64,000 nt of DNA from Clostridiaceae bacterium M8S5 (lineage in GTDB: Bacteria > Bacillota > Clostridia > Tissierellales > MCWD3). Positions 47,382 through 56,886 of the stretch are shown here, piece after piece. The notes below the pieces were generated by a model. That model ran no database searches. It saw nothing but the letters and a program-made list of their open reading frames with translations, and was not told where the DNA came from. Where the stretch lies: positions 62,001-126,000 of the forward strand of contig CP118523.1 in assembly GCA_029227815.1 (NCBI GenBank), given 5' to 3'. Position numbers and translations under genes: made by a program. The number at the start of each line of letters is the position of its first letter. Within the stretch, counting starts at the first letter, position 1.

Positions 47382-48926
47382 ATGCAGAATGACGTGGTTT
47401 TGATATTAGATTTTGGTGGACAATATAGCCAACTAATAGCTAGAAGAGTAAGGGAAGCAAATATATACTGTGAAATAATTCCATATAATTACTCATTAGA
47501 CAAAATAAAAGAGAAAAATCCAAAGGCGATAATTTTGTCAGGAGGGCCATCAAACGTATTTGAAGAAAATGCACCAAAATGCGATGAAGAGCTTTTTAAA
47601 ATGGGTGTACCAGTAATGGGAATATGCTATGGGGGCCAATTAATGGCTCAGGTATTTGGTGGAGAGGTAACAAGAGCAGATACTAGAGAATATGGTCAGA
47701 TAAAACTTGATATCATGCATAACGATGGCATCTTTGAGAGTATAAATGAAGAAATCAAGTGTCTAATGAGTCATACAAATTTTATAGGAAAAGTACCAGA
47801 AAACTTTGTAATAACAGCAAGAACAAAGGCCTGTCCTGTGGCAGCAATGAAAAGTCAAGATGGTAAGCTAATAGCAATACAATTTCATCCAGAAGTAGAG
47901 CATACAGACAGAGGTAAAGATATCATAGCTAATTTCCTATATAACGTATCAGGATTAAAGCCAAATTGGGATATGGGTGATTTTGCAAAAGAGATGATAG
48001 AGCAAATAAAAGATGAGATAGGAGATAAAAGAGCTATCTGTGCATTGTCAGGTGGAGTTGATTCAGCAGTGGCAGCAGTTATGGTAAATAGAGCTATAGG
48101 TTCAAATCTTATTTGCATATTTGTTGATCATGGTCTGCTTAGAAAAAATGAAGGAGATCAGGTAGAGGAAGTATTTAGAGATAAATTTAATCTAAATCTC
48201 ATAAGAGTTAATGCTCAAGAAAGATTCTTATCAAAGCTTGCTGGAGTAGTTGATCCAGAAGAGAAGAGAAAGATTATAGGTGAGGAATTTATCCGAGTAT
48301 TTGAAGAAGAAAAAGAAAAGCTTAAAGCACAATATGAGAATATTGATTTCTTAGTACAAGGAACAATATATCCAGATGTAATAGAGAGTGGAACAGATAA
48401 AGCAGATGTAATAAAGAGCCATCACAACGTTGGTGGACTTCCAGAAGATGTTGACTTCAAACTAGTAGAGCCATTAAGACAACTATTTAAAGACGAAGTT
48501 AGAGCAGTTGGAACAAAGCTAAATATTCCACAAGAAATAGTACAAAGACAGCCATTCCCAGGACCAGGACTTGCAATCAGAGTAATAGGAGATATAACAG
48601 AGGAAAAGCTAGAAATTGTAAGAGAAGCAGACTGGGTGTTTAGAGAAGAAATAAGAAAAGCAGGACTAGACAAAGATATATGGCAGTACTTTGCAGTACT
48701 ACCGGGAATCAAGACGGTAGGAGTAATGGGTGATGAAAGAACACACACTCATACAATAGCACTAAGAGCAGTAACATCATCAGATGGAATGACGAGCGAT
48801 TGGGCAAGAATACCATTTGATGTGCTTAACAAGATTTCAAAAGAAGTAGTAAACAACGTAGAAAACATAAATAGAGTAGTATACGATATAACAAGTAAGC
48901 CACCAGCGACTATAGAGTGGGAGTAG
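47382..48926 (+). CDS. guaA: GMP synthase (glutamine-hydrolysing)
   Basis: Converts XMP to GMP using glutamine and ATP. 514 residues: class I amidotransferase domain with the catalytic Cys in [13 protein letters not shown] and His-x-Glu in QFHPEVEHT, then the ATP pyrophosphatase domain with [12 protein letters not shown] and the C-terminal dimerisation domain ending PPATIEWE. Complete. Followed by a strong terminator. Confidence 0.98.
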   Translation: MQNDVVLILDFGGQYSQLIARRVREANIYCEIIPYNYSLDKIKEKNPKAIILSGGPSNVFEENAPKCDEELFKMGVPVMGICYGGQLMAQVFGGEVTRADTREYGQIKLDIMHNDGIFESINEEIKCLMSHTNFIGKVPENFVITARTKACPVAAMKSQDGKLIAIQFHPEVEHTDRGKDIIANFLYNVSGLKPNWDMGDFAKEMIEQIKDEIGDKRAICALSGGVDSAVAAVMVNRAIGSNLICIFVDHGLLRKNEGDQVEEVFRDKFNLNLIRVNAQERFLSKLAGVVDPEEKRKIIGEEFIRVFEEEKEKLKAQYENIDFLVQGTIYPDVIESGTDKADVIKSHHNVGGLPEDVDFKLVEPLRQLFKDEVRAVGTKLNIPQEIVQRQPFPGPGLAIRVIGDITEEKLEIVREADWVFREEIRKAGLDKDIWQYFAVLPGIKTVGVMGDERTHTHTIALRAVTSSDGMTSDWARIPFDVLNKISKEVVNNVENINRVVYDITSKPPATIEWE

Positions 48927-48933
48927 TAAACAG

Positions 48934-48977
48934 AACTTCTGTAATCCTTATAAATTAAGGATTGCAGAGGTTTTTTT
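48934..48977 (+). terminator. guaBA terminator
   Basis: Seventeen-bp stem (48934-48950 with 48956-48972) with a few G-T pairs, followed by seven T. Confidence 0.93.
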
Positions 48978-49245
48978 ATGTCGTTTGATATTAATTTGAT
49001 ATTAAATCCTAAAATTAAAAATCATAGCGTTCTGGGAATATTTCTCTATACTTTTCTGAACTATCTGGCCAATTTATTTTCCATTCATAATATTCATTTT
49101 GTGACAAAACTAAATTTTGAGGTAGGGCGTTTTAGATGGTTTTTGTAATGAGGGCAAAACTATATTATTAAGGAAATAGAAGGCTCTTTTTTTCTGTAAA
49201 ACAATCCTCTTTTGTGGTATGATTTAGGTATTATATTATGGAGGA

Positions 49246-49489
49246 TGAGTAAAGTTAGATAAGGACAGAATTAATGAGGTACTAAAATTTATATATGAAA
49301 ACAAAGGCGTTTGTGTGAAGCAACTACAAGACAAAAAATATTATTAAAATAAAAAAATACAAAGAGTTAAAGAGGAAGAGTTACAACAATTAAGAGGTTT
49401 AATTGTAGATACTGAATTACCATTTGGCAATAATATATTTTCCCTTAACATTAACTAAAAAAGGTGAAGATTTTTTATTTGACCGCTAG
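49246..49489 (+). pseudogene. broken small gene, possibly a phage-type winged-helix protein
   Basis: Frameshifted remains. LDKDRINEVLKFIYENKGVCVKQLQ is readable from 49255 and stops, then EEELQQLRGLIVDTELPFG and TKKGEDFLFDR appear in other frames up to TAG at 49489. The layout resembles short YjcQ-like winged-helix proteins of phages, but similarity is weak. GGAGG at 49240-49244 is preserved. Confidence 0.45.
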
Positions 49490-49514
49490 AGCCGATAACA
49501 AGGTTCTTTTTTCT
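49488..49514 (+). terminator. repeated terminator, copy 1
   Basis: AGAGCC (49488-49493) pairs with GGTTCT (49502-49507), loop GATAACAA, T-run. The same AGAGCCGATAACAAG sequence recurs at 50095 and 51177. Confidence 0.7.
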
Positions 49515-49617
49515 TGCCCTCCTATGAAAGTGCAAATTACATTTTTGCAATAAATATGTACATTATTACCAAAAAGGTGTATAATTAACAATATATAAAT
49601 TTTAAGGAGGTTTTTCA

Positions 49618-50088
49618 ATGAAAAAATTTTTTGTGTTTTTATGTGTGGTATGTATGATGTTTTCGAATATGGCTTTTGCAGTTCAATCGGGTGGATATGC
49701 TTTTTTTGTAGAAAATGAATATGAAGGAAATAATTCCCTAAATACAGCAGTTAAAGTAGGTACAGCAGATAACAATATTAATACAGCTAGATATACGAAA
49801 ATAATTGGGATAGTTTCACAAAATGATAATGAAGACTGGTATAAGATTAAATATGAGAGCATGGGAAAGGGTAGGTTTATTCTGTACAGAATGAATGGTA
49901 TGGATTATGACTTATATTTATATGATAAGTATGGAAATAAATTTAGTTCATCCACTAATAGCGGAGACAGAGATGAAGTAATTGATAACGTCTATATTAA
50001 AGCAAATGAAGTATATTATATTAGAATTAAATACATCAATGGAACTGGCCCTATAGAGCCCTATAGGTTAGCAATTTCCGTTGATTAG
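49618..50088 (+). CDS. secreted single-domain PPC protein
   Basis: A 156-residue secreted protein. Signal peptide MKKFFVFLCVVCMMFSNMAFA with likely cleavage after AFA (about residue 21). The rest resembles a bacterial pre-peptidase C-terminal (PPC) domain: IIGIVSQNDNEDWYKIKY, YDLYLYDKYGNKFSSS, EVYYIRIKYINGTG and a last strand YRLAIS. PPC domains normally hang on secreted proteases; here the domain stands alone. ATG with AAGGAGG upstream and TATAAT near 49580. A paralogue follows with similar promoter and terminator, showing a tandem duplication. Confidence 0.8.
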   Translation: MKKFFVFLCVVCMMFSNMAFAVQSGGYAFFVENEYEGNNSLNTAVKVGTADNNINTARYTKIIGIVSQNDNEDWYKIKYESMGKGRFILYRMNGMDYDLYLYDKYGNKFSSSTNSGDRDEVIDNVYIKANEVYYIRIKYINGTGPIEPYRLAISVD

Positions 50089-50094
50089 ATGATT

Positions 50095-50121
50095 AGAGCC
50101 GATAACAAGGCTCTTTTTTTC
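50095..50121 (+). terminator. repeated terminator, copy 2
   Basis: Perfect six-bp stem AGAGCC (50095-50100) with GGCTCT (50109-50114), loop GATAACAA, T-run. Ends the first PPC gene. Confidence 0.8.
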
Positions 50122-50215
50122 TGCCTCTTTTAAAACGGAAGGCACATCATTTTTGCAATATATATGGACAAAAAATCATATAATTAACATAAACAAAATT
50201 AAGGAGGTTTATTTC

Positions 50216-50677
50216 ATGAAAAAATTTATAATAGTTTTATGTGTGGTATGTATGATGTTTTCAACAATGGCTTTTGCACATGTTCAATACTGGCCAGAGA
50301 TGAAATCTGGTAATGCTAATGATACAATGGATACTGCTGAGGGTCCGTATACTTTAGACAAAGATAGTAGGTCAGTAATTTATATTTTTGGAGTGGCTTC
50401 TGAAGCAGACAAAACCGACTTCTATAAGGTTAAGTCTAGCGTAAGCGGAAGAGGTGATTTTTGGATAGCTATTACAGAAAAGGGTATGAATTACGATTTA
50501 TTTGTATATGACAAGAGAGGTAAATTACTTGGGTCATCAACGAAAGGTGGCGATGAAGATGAGCGTATAAATCATATTTATATTGACAAAGATGAAATAT
50601 ATTATATGCAAATAAAATACATTAGTGGACCCGCTCCAACAAGGCCATATTATTTATCGTTTGAATTGATAAATTGA
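50216..50677 (+). CDS. secreted single-domain PPC protein, paralogue
   Basis: A 153-residue protein with nearly the same signal peptide (FIIVLCVVCMMFSTMAFA) and PPC-type fold: YIFGVASEADKTDFYKVKS, NYDLFVYDKRGKLLGSSTKGGDEDERINHIYI, EIYYMQIKYISG, PYYLSFEL. Mature parts of the two paralogues have diverged well beyond their signal peptides. ATG 50216 follows AAGGAGG; an ATG at 50153 would add 21 residues before the signal peptide and cover the promoter. Confidence 0.8.
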   Translation: MKKFIIVLCVVCMMFSTMAFAHVQYWPEMKSGNANDTMDTAEGPYTLDKDSRSVIYIFGVASEADKTDFYKVKSSVSGRGDFWIAITEKGMNYDLFVYDKRGKLLGSSTKGGDEDERINHIYIDKDEIYYMQIKYISGPAPTRPYYLSFELIN

Positions 50678-50700
50678 GTAACGAAGAGCTGATAATGAAG

Positions 50701-50742
50701 TGCACCCCAAATGTTAGACAAAAATCTAACATTTTGAGGTGC
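50701..50742. repeat. long palindrome resembling an insertion-sequence end
   Basis: GCACCCCAAATGTTAGA (50702-50718) pairs with TCTAACATTTTGAGGTGC (50725-50742) around a six-base loop. A GCACCCC...GTTAGAC hairpin resembles the terminal repeats of some IS3-family elements, but no transposase frame follows. Possibly a remnant end. Confidence 0.45.
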
Positions 50743-50851
50743 GTAATTTGATTGTGAGGCAGATATTTGTGCTTTCTTTGATCCATCTATATTCTCTGTT
50801 AATCCTGATTTGAGTACAAAGGTTAATTGATGAGGATGTTTATTGCCTTTA

Positions 50852-50938
50852 TTATCTATGCTGGGCTATAACTGCGTCAAACACCTCTTTATCAAATTCT
50901 GATAATGGTTTGTTTTTGGTAAAGTAGACTGGTTTAGA
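50852..50938 (-). pseudogene. fragment resembling the C-terminus of a site-specific recombinase
   Basis: About 28 readable residues ending in a stop, including PLSEFDKEVFDAVIAQ. Clostridial serine recombinases carry a similar FDEEVF segment near their C-terminus. The rest of the gene is absent or unrecognisable, so the call is tentative. Confidence 0.3.
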
Positions 50939-51176
50939 ATTATGTCAAGAAAAACAGTAGGAAGTGATTTAAGGCAATATTTTTTATATATTTTATCTAT
51001 ATGATAATAAAGGACCTCATATGGGCACTTCTGTAAGAGAGACAATTGGACAGCGAAAAAAAACATTCAAAATTGTACATAAGAGCAAATACAATATATT
51101 ATTTAAAAAGATCAATACAACTCGAAGAATTCTATCAACCATATTTCTTGTTGGTTAGTGTAAGAAGATAAGACTT

Positions 51177-51202
51177 AGAGCCGATAACAAGACTCTTTTT
51201 TG
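51177..51202 (+). terminator. repeated terminator, copy 3
   Basis: AGAGCC (51177-51182), GATAACAA, GACTCT (51191-51196) and a T-run. One pair is lost relative to copy 2. Confidence 0.55.
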
Positions 51203-51230
51203 TGCGTGCAAAACAAAGTGAGGTGAGGTT

Positions 51231-51435
51231 ATGGCTGATATAAAGGTACCCGATAATAAAGAAGATGCTAAAGATTATTTAAAGGCATGAAATATAAAGA
51301 ACTAGGGAAAAAATCAAAGTTAGTATCAATACAATAAAGTCTTGGGTGAAATGTTATAACTGGGCTAAGGAGAAAAAGCAGACGGGCGCACCCTATAATA
51401 ATAAAAATTCAGTTGGGTATGAGTACCAGAAATAA
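51231..51435 (+). pseudogene. remnant of a phage terminase small subunit-like gene
   Basis: ATG 51231 with GAGGTGAGG upstream. Readable MADIKVPDNKEDAKDYLK, then MKYKELGKK after a frameshift, then NWAKEKKQTGAPYNNKNSV in a further frame. The order resembles the N-terminal helix-turn-helix region of phage terminase small subunits. Not functional as it stands. Confidence 0.5.
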
Positions 51436-51528
51436 GCAGAATATATTATACATTTCACTTACTAAACGACTTACTAAACGATAAGTAAATAAATACGAAT
51501 ATAAATTAAGATAGGAGGTATTGAGAAA

Positions 51529-52356
51529 ATGAATATCTTAGTAGTATCAGGAAGTCCCAGAAAAAGCGGAAATACAATGAGCATGGTAAACTATGTGGAA
51601 AAAGCAATGAATAAAAAATATGATAATATCAGCGTTGAGTATCTACATTTAATTGATAAAGAACTTAAATATTGTATTGGGTGTTGTTTGTGCTTGAGAA
51701 AAGGTGGTAATCAATGTCCCCTTGAAGATGATAAAGATGAAATACTTAGAAAAATGCATGAAGCAGATGGAATCATTTTTGCATCTCCCGGTTATTCGGC
51801 CATGGTATCGGGACTGTTTAAAAATTTTCTAGATCGATTCATGTATTTGGATCATATACCTGAATTTGTTGGAAAACCTGTAATGGTACTTTCAACTTCT
51901 GGCGGAGATGGAGTTATGGGGGCACCTAAATTTATGGCAAATAATTCTTTTTATTGGTGGGGATGCAACATAGTGGATATAATAGGTATTAGACATGCAT
52001 TTTATACCAATAATAGAAAAACACATATGAAGTATAACAAAAGATTGAGTTCAGCAGCTGATAAACTGATATCAGCAACTAGCAATAAGATAAATGTAAG
52101 TCCCAATTTCAGACAGTATATATATTTTATGTTTAATAAAACAGAACTTGAGGTATCGCCAGATGTAATGCCATATAGAACAAAAGTTTGGGAAGAAAAT
52201 GGTTGGATGAGAAGTGATTATTATTATGAAACAAAAATCAATCCATTGTTTAAGTGTGTAGGTTTTGTTGTATTTGGTATGATGAAAGTGGTATATCGAC
52301 GATTACTTGGAAAAGATGCAAGTAAAGCATTAGCTGAATATTTAAAGAACAATTAG
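51529..52356 (+). CDS. NAD(P)H-dependent FMN reductase / flavodoxin-fold protein
   Basis: A 275-residue flavoprotein. The FMN-phosphate loop is VVSGSPRKSGNTMSMV at residues 4-19. The segment YCIGCCLCLRKGGNQCPLEDD carries four Cys, recalling iron-sulfur flavoproteins, and ASPGYSAMVSGLFKNFLDRF and LSTSGGDGVMG are the FMN-binding loops. The C-terminal 90 residues are an extension beyond the 180-residue core, with Tyr/Trp-rich segments of unknown role. ATG with AGGAGG upstream. Substrate unknown. Confidence 0.88.
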   Translation: MNILVVSGSPRKSGNTMSMVNYVEKAMNKKYDNISVEYLHLIDKELKYCIGCCLCLRKGGNQCPLEDDKDEILRKMHEADGIIFASPGYSAMVSGLFKNFLDRFMYLDHIPEFVGKPVMVLSTSGGDGVMGAPKFMANNSFYWWGCNIVDIIGIRHAFYTNNRKTHMKYNKRLSSAADKLISATSNKINVSPNFRQYIYFMFNKTELEVSPDVMPYRTKVWEENGWMRSDYYYETKINPLFKCVGFVVFGMMKVVYRRLLGKDASKALAEYLKNN

Positions 52357-52376
52357 AGTGTAAAATGGAGAAAAGG

Positions 52377-52635
52377 ATGAAAATTTCAGTTATTAATGGA
52401 ACCTAGTAATTTGGAAAATGGGAAAAAAGTTATAGAAGATTTAGCCTTCTTCATATAAAATAAATATGCTGAAAAATCAAAGGTTTTACTAGAGTAATTA
52501 TATATAATGAAACAATTTTATTAAACATATAAAGGGATGAATTTGTCTCATCACTGGTGATATAATGAAACAGATAGAAAAAATATAGGTTCTTTTACTC
52601 CTAAAGAGATATGATTTTATGAGTGAGTATAAAAT
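52377..52635 (+). pseudogene. degenerate flavodoxin-like gene fragment
   Basis: ATG 52377 opens MKISVINGT, the start of a flavodoxin-fold reductase, followed by stops. About 180 bases later a readable stretch ends KNIGSFTPKEI. Both segments fit a shortened relative of the reductase just upstream. Confidence 0.4.
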
Positions 52636-52637
52636 AT

Positions 52638-52690
52638 AAACCTCTACAGTCCTTTAATTTTAAGGGTTGTAGAGGTTTTATTGTTTTTTT
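52638..52690 (+). terminator. intrinsic terminator
   Basis: Seventeen-bp stem with two mismatches (52638-52654 with 52662-52678), then T-rich sequence. It lies immediately before the tetR promoter. Confidence 0.85.
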
Positions 52691-52740
52691 GACAATAATA
52701 TTTATCTGAGGTAAAATGAAATTAGACCATAATGGTCTAA
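52689..52740 (+). promoter_or_regulatory. tetR promoter and perfect 19-bp operator
   Basis: -35 TTGACA (52689-52694), 17 bases, -10 TAAAAT (52712-52717), then the perfect palindrome TTAGACCATAATGGTCTAA (52722-52740) at the expected transcription start. Classic arrangement for an autorepressing TetR-family regulator. Confidence 0.8.
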
Positions 52741-52796
52741 CGAAACAGATATATTCACAATAAATATTGAATGTAATGTTACGGAAGGAGCATTCT

Positions 52797-53405
52797 ATGA
52801 TTGATAATTTTAAAGACATAGATATAAACAATGAAAAGATTAAAAAAATAGTAAAAGCTTCTTTGGAAGAATTTGCGAAATTCGGTAAAGACAAAGCGTC
52901 GTTAAATAAGATTCTTAAAACAGCGGGTATTTCTAAAGGTATATTCTATCACTATTTTAACGATAAAGAAAATCTGTTTAAATTTCTAATTAATTACACT
53001 GCTGATATATGTCTCAATGCCGTTAGCAGTAAAATTGACTGGAATGACGATGACATTATTAAGAGAATATGCGATGTTTCTAAGTATAGATTGGAAATCA
53101 CTAAAGATTATCTGTTTATGACTGGATTCTACGACAAGTTTTCAGGCTTGATTTTCGAAAGTTCAGATATAGATAATAGAGATGTATGGAGAGAAAAGTT
53201 CTATACTCATAATATTAATTTGCAAAAGTTGAAAGATGTATCCAGTTCAAAAGAAGTTATCCATATGGTCAAATGGACATATAAAGGTCTTTTTATAAAC
53301 TTGTTGAATATAAATGGGAAAAATCCTGACGAAATAGCCATATCAAAACTTATAGAAGAATGTGATCGTTATTATCAAGTGCTTGCATCACATATATACA
53401 AATAA
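52797..53405 (+). CDS. TetR/AcrR family transcriptional regulator
   Basis: A 202-residue regulator. The helix-turn-helix is IVKASLEEFAKFGKDKASLNKILKTAGISKGIFYHYFNDKENLFKFLI (about residues 18-65); the remainder is a helical ligand-binding domain. ATG 52797 follows AAGGAG; an ATG at 52767 would add ten residues. The perfect palindrome 57 bases upstream is the likely operator. The phosphotransferase gene downstream is a candidate target. Confidence 0.92.
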   Translation: MIDNFKDIDINNEKIKKIVKASLEEFAKFGKDKASLNKILKTAGISKGIFYHYFNDKENLFKFLINYTADICLNAVSSKIDWNDDDIIKRICDVSKYRLEITKDYLFMTGFYDKFSGLIFESSDIDNRDVWREKFYTHNINLQKLKDVSSSKEVIHMVKWTYKGLFINLLNINGKNPDEIAISKLIEECDRYYQVLASHIYK

Positions 53406-53457
53406 GGTGGTAATGATATTAATATAATCCTTTTGCAGAGTAATAGGTGATAGACTC

Positions 53458-53757
53458 ATGGTAGGTACTTTAATAGATAGTATAATAGCTGGATTGAGTT
53501 CTAAGAGTGGTAAAGTAAAGAAAACATTTATCGGTGGTACTGGAATATGTATTTGGTGCTTCTGGGATTTACAGTCATGATGTTGCCTCCGTTTTGGTAA
53601 GCAGACACCACCAGACTATATGTCAAGAGTGTTCTTTATTGTCGGTGTAATCAGTAAAGGAGGTATGCTTCTTGGTGCGCACTGGATAAACAATTCATAC
53701 AAATGGGATAATAGCAGGTATAAATGTTCTTATTCTAACAGCAAAATTAATAAGTAA
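53458..53757 (+). pseudogene. remnant of a small membrane-protein gene
   Basis: From ATG 53458 the frame reads MVGTLIDSIIAGLSSKSGKVKKTFIGGTGICIWCF and stops; a hydrophobic stretch LVLLGFTVMMLPPFW continues in another frame. Further frameshifts follow. Family not recognised. Confidence 0.35.
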
Positions 53758-53799
53758 ATTATAAAAATGGAAGAATTTAAAATATATAAGGAGGAAATT

Positions 53800-56361
53800 A
53801 TGATTTATAAGTTTAGTGGAAATGAAGTGCCAAAAGTTAAACAAGTAGGAGGAAAAGCAAAAGCTCTAATAGAAACAACAAAGGCAGGTTTCCCAGTACC
53901 AGAGGGTATTGCCTTATCTGTTGAATTCTTTAATTCATGGTTAACAGCAATAAAATCAAGCGAAGAATGGCAGGCGATGTTAGATAATACCAATAAAGAA
54001 AATTGTAATTTGGTCAAAAACAAAGCAATGAATTTTAAGTTTTCTGCTGATATGGAAAAGAGCTTTAAAGCTGAGATGGCATCACTTCAGGGTGAAGTTT
54101 TTGCTGTTCGTTCATCATCACCTGAAGAAGATTTAGAAGGTACTAGTTTTGCAGGTATGTATGAAACATTGTTAGGGCAAAGAAGAGAGACACTTGAAAA
54201 AGCGATAGCAGAGGCTTTTTCTTCATGTTTTGATTTTAGAGTTATGTCATATAAAAAGCAACATGGTATGGATATTGAAAACACATCTATTGCAGTGGTT
54301 GTTCAGCGTCAGATTGTATCGGATGTCAGCGGGGTAGGTTTCTCATTAAATCCACTAAATAACTGTTATGATGAAGTCATGATCAATGCATCTTTTGGTC
54401 TTGGAGAAGCGATTGTGTCCGGTATTGTAAGACCAGATACTTATATCGTTGATAGTATAAAAAACGAGATTACTGAGAAGCAAGTTAATGAAAAACAGAT
54501 TGGACTTTGGCTAAAAAATGATGGTGGTATCTACGAGAAGGATAACCATGAGCCTAAAAAACAAGCGTTAAAGGATGAACAAATCTTAGAACTTGCAGCG
54601 TTAATTAAAAATTGTGAAAAACACTTTGATATGCCTATGGATACAGAGTGGGCTTTTGAGGACTCGAAACTATATTTGCTTCAATCAAGGCCTATAACGA
54701 CTTATTTGCCACTTTTCAAAGAACTTGTTACACAACCAGGTGATAAAAAGAATTTGTATTTGGATATGATTTGTATGACCCAAGGATTCACAGAAAGCTT
54801 CTCTGTTTTAGGGCTAGAAATTTGGAAAAAGCTGTTCTCTGAACTTGGAGGATTCGATCTTCCAGAAGGTATGGATGGTATTACGTTATACTATCACGGC
54901 CGACATTATTTCCATATTCCTAATGTATTAGCTGGCCTTGGAAAAATGGGGCAATATATGATCTACAATTATGATGGTTCTGTTGAAAGAATAATAAATA
55001 GCATCAATTTAGATGAGTACATGCACAACAAGAAACTACCAAGAGTGAAAAAAGCGAAACGAAATATGCTTAAGATGTACTTATCATTAGCACCTTCATT
55101 GATACGTGCAAGTCTACTTGATTATAAAAAGGTGCAAGCCGAGTATCTTGAAGTTACAAAAAATGCAAGAAAACGATTTAAGGAAGAGCTGAATCTAAAT
55201 ATCCCTTTTGCTGATGCTATAAAAGATGCACTCAATGTTTTAAATAATGTTGTGATGCAACAAGGGGCTGTGGTCGCCGGGATAAATGCTGAAAGGATTC
55301 TCAAGAAAATGTTTAAGAACCAGGAAGTTGAATCGTATATTGCTGCTATGGGCGCAAAAGTGAATCCTACAAGTCTTATGGGGATTCATATGTACAGATT
55401 GGCTTCTTACACAGAGGTGCAAGAGACCAAAACACCTGAAGAATTCGCGCGTCGTCTGAGTGGAAAAGAATATAGCAAAAAATTCATAGATGATTATGAA
55501 GCGTATATGTTTGAGTATGGATCAAGAGGGTATAGGGAAATTGATGTAGCAACAACGAGAGCTTATGAAGATCCATCAAGTTTTTTTATGCGACTTAAAG
55601 ACATCAATTTAGTCGATAATAAGATGTCAAGTTCCGAAGAACGTAGTAAAGAGGGGTATAATAAGTTACTTGAATTAGCCAAAAAAGGCGGATTTGAGAA
55701 GAAGTTCAGGAAAAATGCAGAAGTCTATCAAAATCTTTTTGGTTACCGTGAAGAGAAAAAGGTTATGATGGTATTAATGATCAACAAGCTAAGAAAAATT
55801 GCACTTGCCAAAGGAGAGGTTTTTGTATCACAAGGAAGATTAGATAGAAAGGAAGAAATATTTGATTTGACAATTTCTCAGATTCAAAAGGCGGAGCAGC
55901 ATGAAACATTTAATATGAGAAATGAACGAGCTAAAAATCTTGAGCCCTATGATACAGTTAGACACGTCAGACATTGGCCGATTATCATAGATTCTAGAGG
56001 AAAAATATTCCATGCAATCAAAAAAAGCAAAGAAGGAGATTTGATTGGAGATCCAATTTCACAGGGTATTACAAGAGGGTATGCAAAGGTAATGCACGCA
56101 CCTGATGAGAAACATCTTGAGCCTGGTGAAATATTAGTTACTTTTGCCACAGAACCTTCTTGGACGCCGATTTTTAGCAATGCATCAGCTGTTGTCATGG
56201 AAATTGGAGGGACTTTACAGCATGGAGCGATTATAGCTAGGGAGTATGGGTTGCCGTGTGTTGGTGGATTGACAGGAGCGACTTCTATGATTAAAGATGG
56301 CGATATGATTGAGGTTGATGGTACTAATGGTATTGTAAGAATTCTTGAAGAGTTACAATAG
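53800..56361 (+). CDS. rifampicin phosphotransferase-like dikinase (PEP synthase-related)
   Basis: An 853-residue three-domain phosphotransferase. The N-terminal PPDK-type ATP-grasp domain (about 1-310) has VGGKAKALIE, FAVRSSSPEEDLEGTSFAGMYET and TEWAFEDSKLYLLQSRPIT. The middle domain (about 320-740) is helical and lacks recognisable PEP/pyruvate motifs. The C-terminal swivelling domain carries the phospho-His (His808) in GGTLQHGAIIAREYGLPCVGG and ends the protein. The C-terminal TIM barrel of true PEP synthases is absent. This order and length match rifampicin phosphotransferase (about 867 residues). Drug inactivation is possible but unproven; the substrate may differ. ATG 53800 with AAGGAGG upstream. 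Confidence 0.82.
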   Translation: MIYKFSGNEVPKVKQVGGKAKALIETTKAGFPVPEGIALSVEFFNSWLTAIKSSEEWQAMLDNTNKENCNLVKNKAMNFKFSADMEKSFKAEMASLQGEVFAVRSSSPEEDLEGTSFAGMYETLLGQRRETLEKAIAEAFSSCFDFRVMSYKKQHGMDIENTSIAVVVQRQIVSDVSGVGFSLNPLNNCYDEVMINASFGLGEAIVSGIVRPDTYIVDSIKNEITEKQVNEKQIGLWLKNDGGIYEKDNHEPKKQALKDEQILELAALIKNCEKHFDMPMDTEWAFEDSKLYLLQSRPITTYLPLFKELVTQPGDKKNLYLDMICMTQGFTESFSVLGLEIWKKLFSELGGFDLPEGMDGITLYYHGRHYFHIPNVLAGLGKMGQYMIYNYDGSVERIINSINLDEYMHNKKLPRVKKAKRNMLKMYLSLAPSLIRASLLDYKKVQAEYLEVTKNARKRFKEELNLNIPFADAIKDALNVLNNVVMQQGAVVAGINAERILKKMFKNQEVESYIAAMGAKVNPTSLMGIHMYRLASYTEVQETKTPEEFARRLSGKEYSKKFIDDYEAYMFEYGSRGYREIDVATTRAYEDPSSFFMRLKDINLVDNKMSSSEERSKEGYNKLLELAKKGGFEKKFRKNAEVYQNLFGYREEKKVMMVLMINKLRKIALAKGEVFVSQGRLDRKEEIFDLTISQIQKAEQHETFNMRNERAKNLEPYDTVRHVRHWPIIIDSRGKIFHAIKKSKEGDLIGDPISQGITRGYAKVMHAPDEKHLEPGEILVTFATEPSWTPIFSNASAVVMEIGGTLQHGAIIAREYGLPCVGGLTGATSMIKDGDMIEVDGTNGIVRILEELQ

Positions 56362-56468
56362 ATAAAAGAATATAATTGATATGGACGCTACGATAAAAGA
56401 TTGTCAGTAACTGAAAAGGTAAAATAGATGATGACGTTATTTTATGCAAGATGAAAGGAGAATTTTTT

Positions 56469-56649
56469 ATGCAAAAAACAATGGGAGACATGGCAAAATT
56501 CTTAAAACAATTAATACCAGTGAATATTCCGGAAACATATACAATTACTTGACATAAGTCAGGAACTAGAGATATGGCTAGATAGCGAGCTGGTAAGTAT
56601 GCAAAAAAAGAAGAAAGGTAAGAAAACACCTCCTGGTACTAAGGTGTGA
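56469..56649 (+). pseudogene. short frameshifted open frame
   Basis: ATG 56469 with AAAGGAG upstream reads MQKTMGDMAKFLKQLIPVN and stops; the next frame continues LDISQELEIWLDSELV and ends KKGKKTPPGTKV. One base change would give about 60 residues. Not recognised; a small broken gene is likeliest. The remaining bases up to 56886 show nothing clear. Confidence 0.35.
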
Positions 56650-56886
56650 AAAGTAAAATAATTGTTCTGAAAATTCCAGTATATATGCAAAAAAACAAAG
56701 AATGTCGTTTGGCGATTTTTATTTTAGTGTATCAGCTTTTATGAAGAATGGAAATTATGTTTTTATTAATAAATCTTAAGGTTTTTCCAAATAAAATATT
56801 AATATTTTATCTATATACTAAGACCATAAAGAAAATTGATAGCTGAGCATCAAAAGCTGCCATAATCATTAGGAGGAAGACTTAGT

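Noticed and set aside
50866..51066. 66-codon reverse-strand frame
   Set aside because: The recombinase-like residues are in a different frame of the same strand, so this frame is incidental.
53800..56361. Phosphoenolpyruvate synthase
   Set aside because: The phospho-His domain is the last domain and no PEP-binding TIM barrel follows, so the domain order fits rifampicin phosphotransferase instead.
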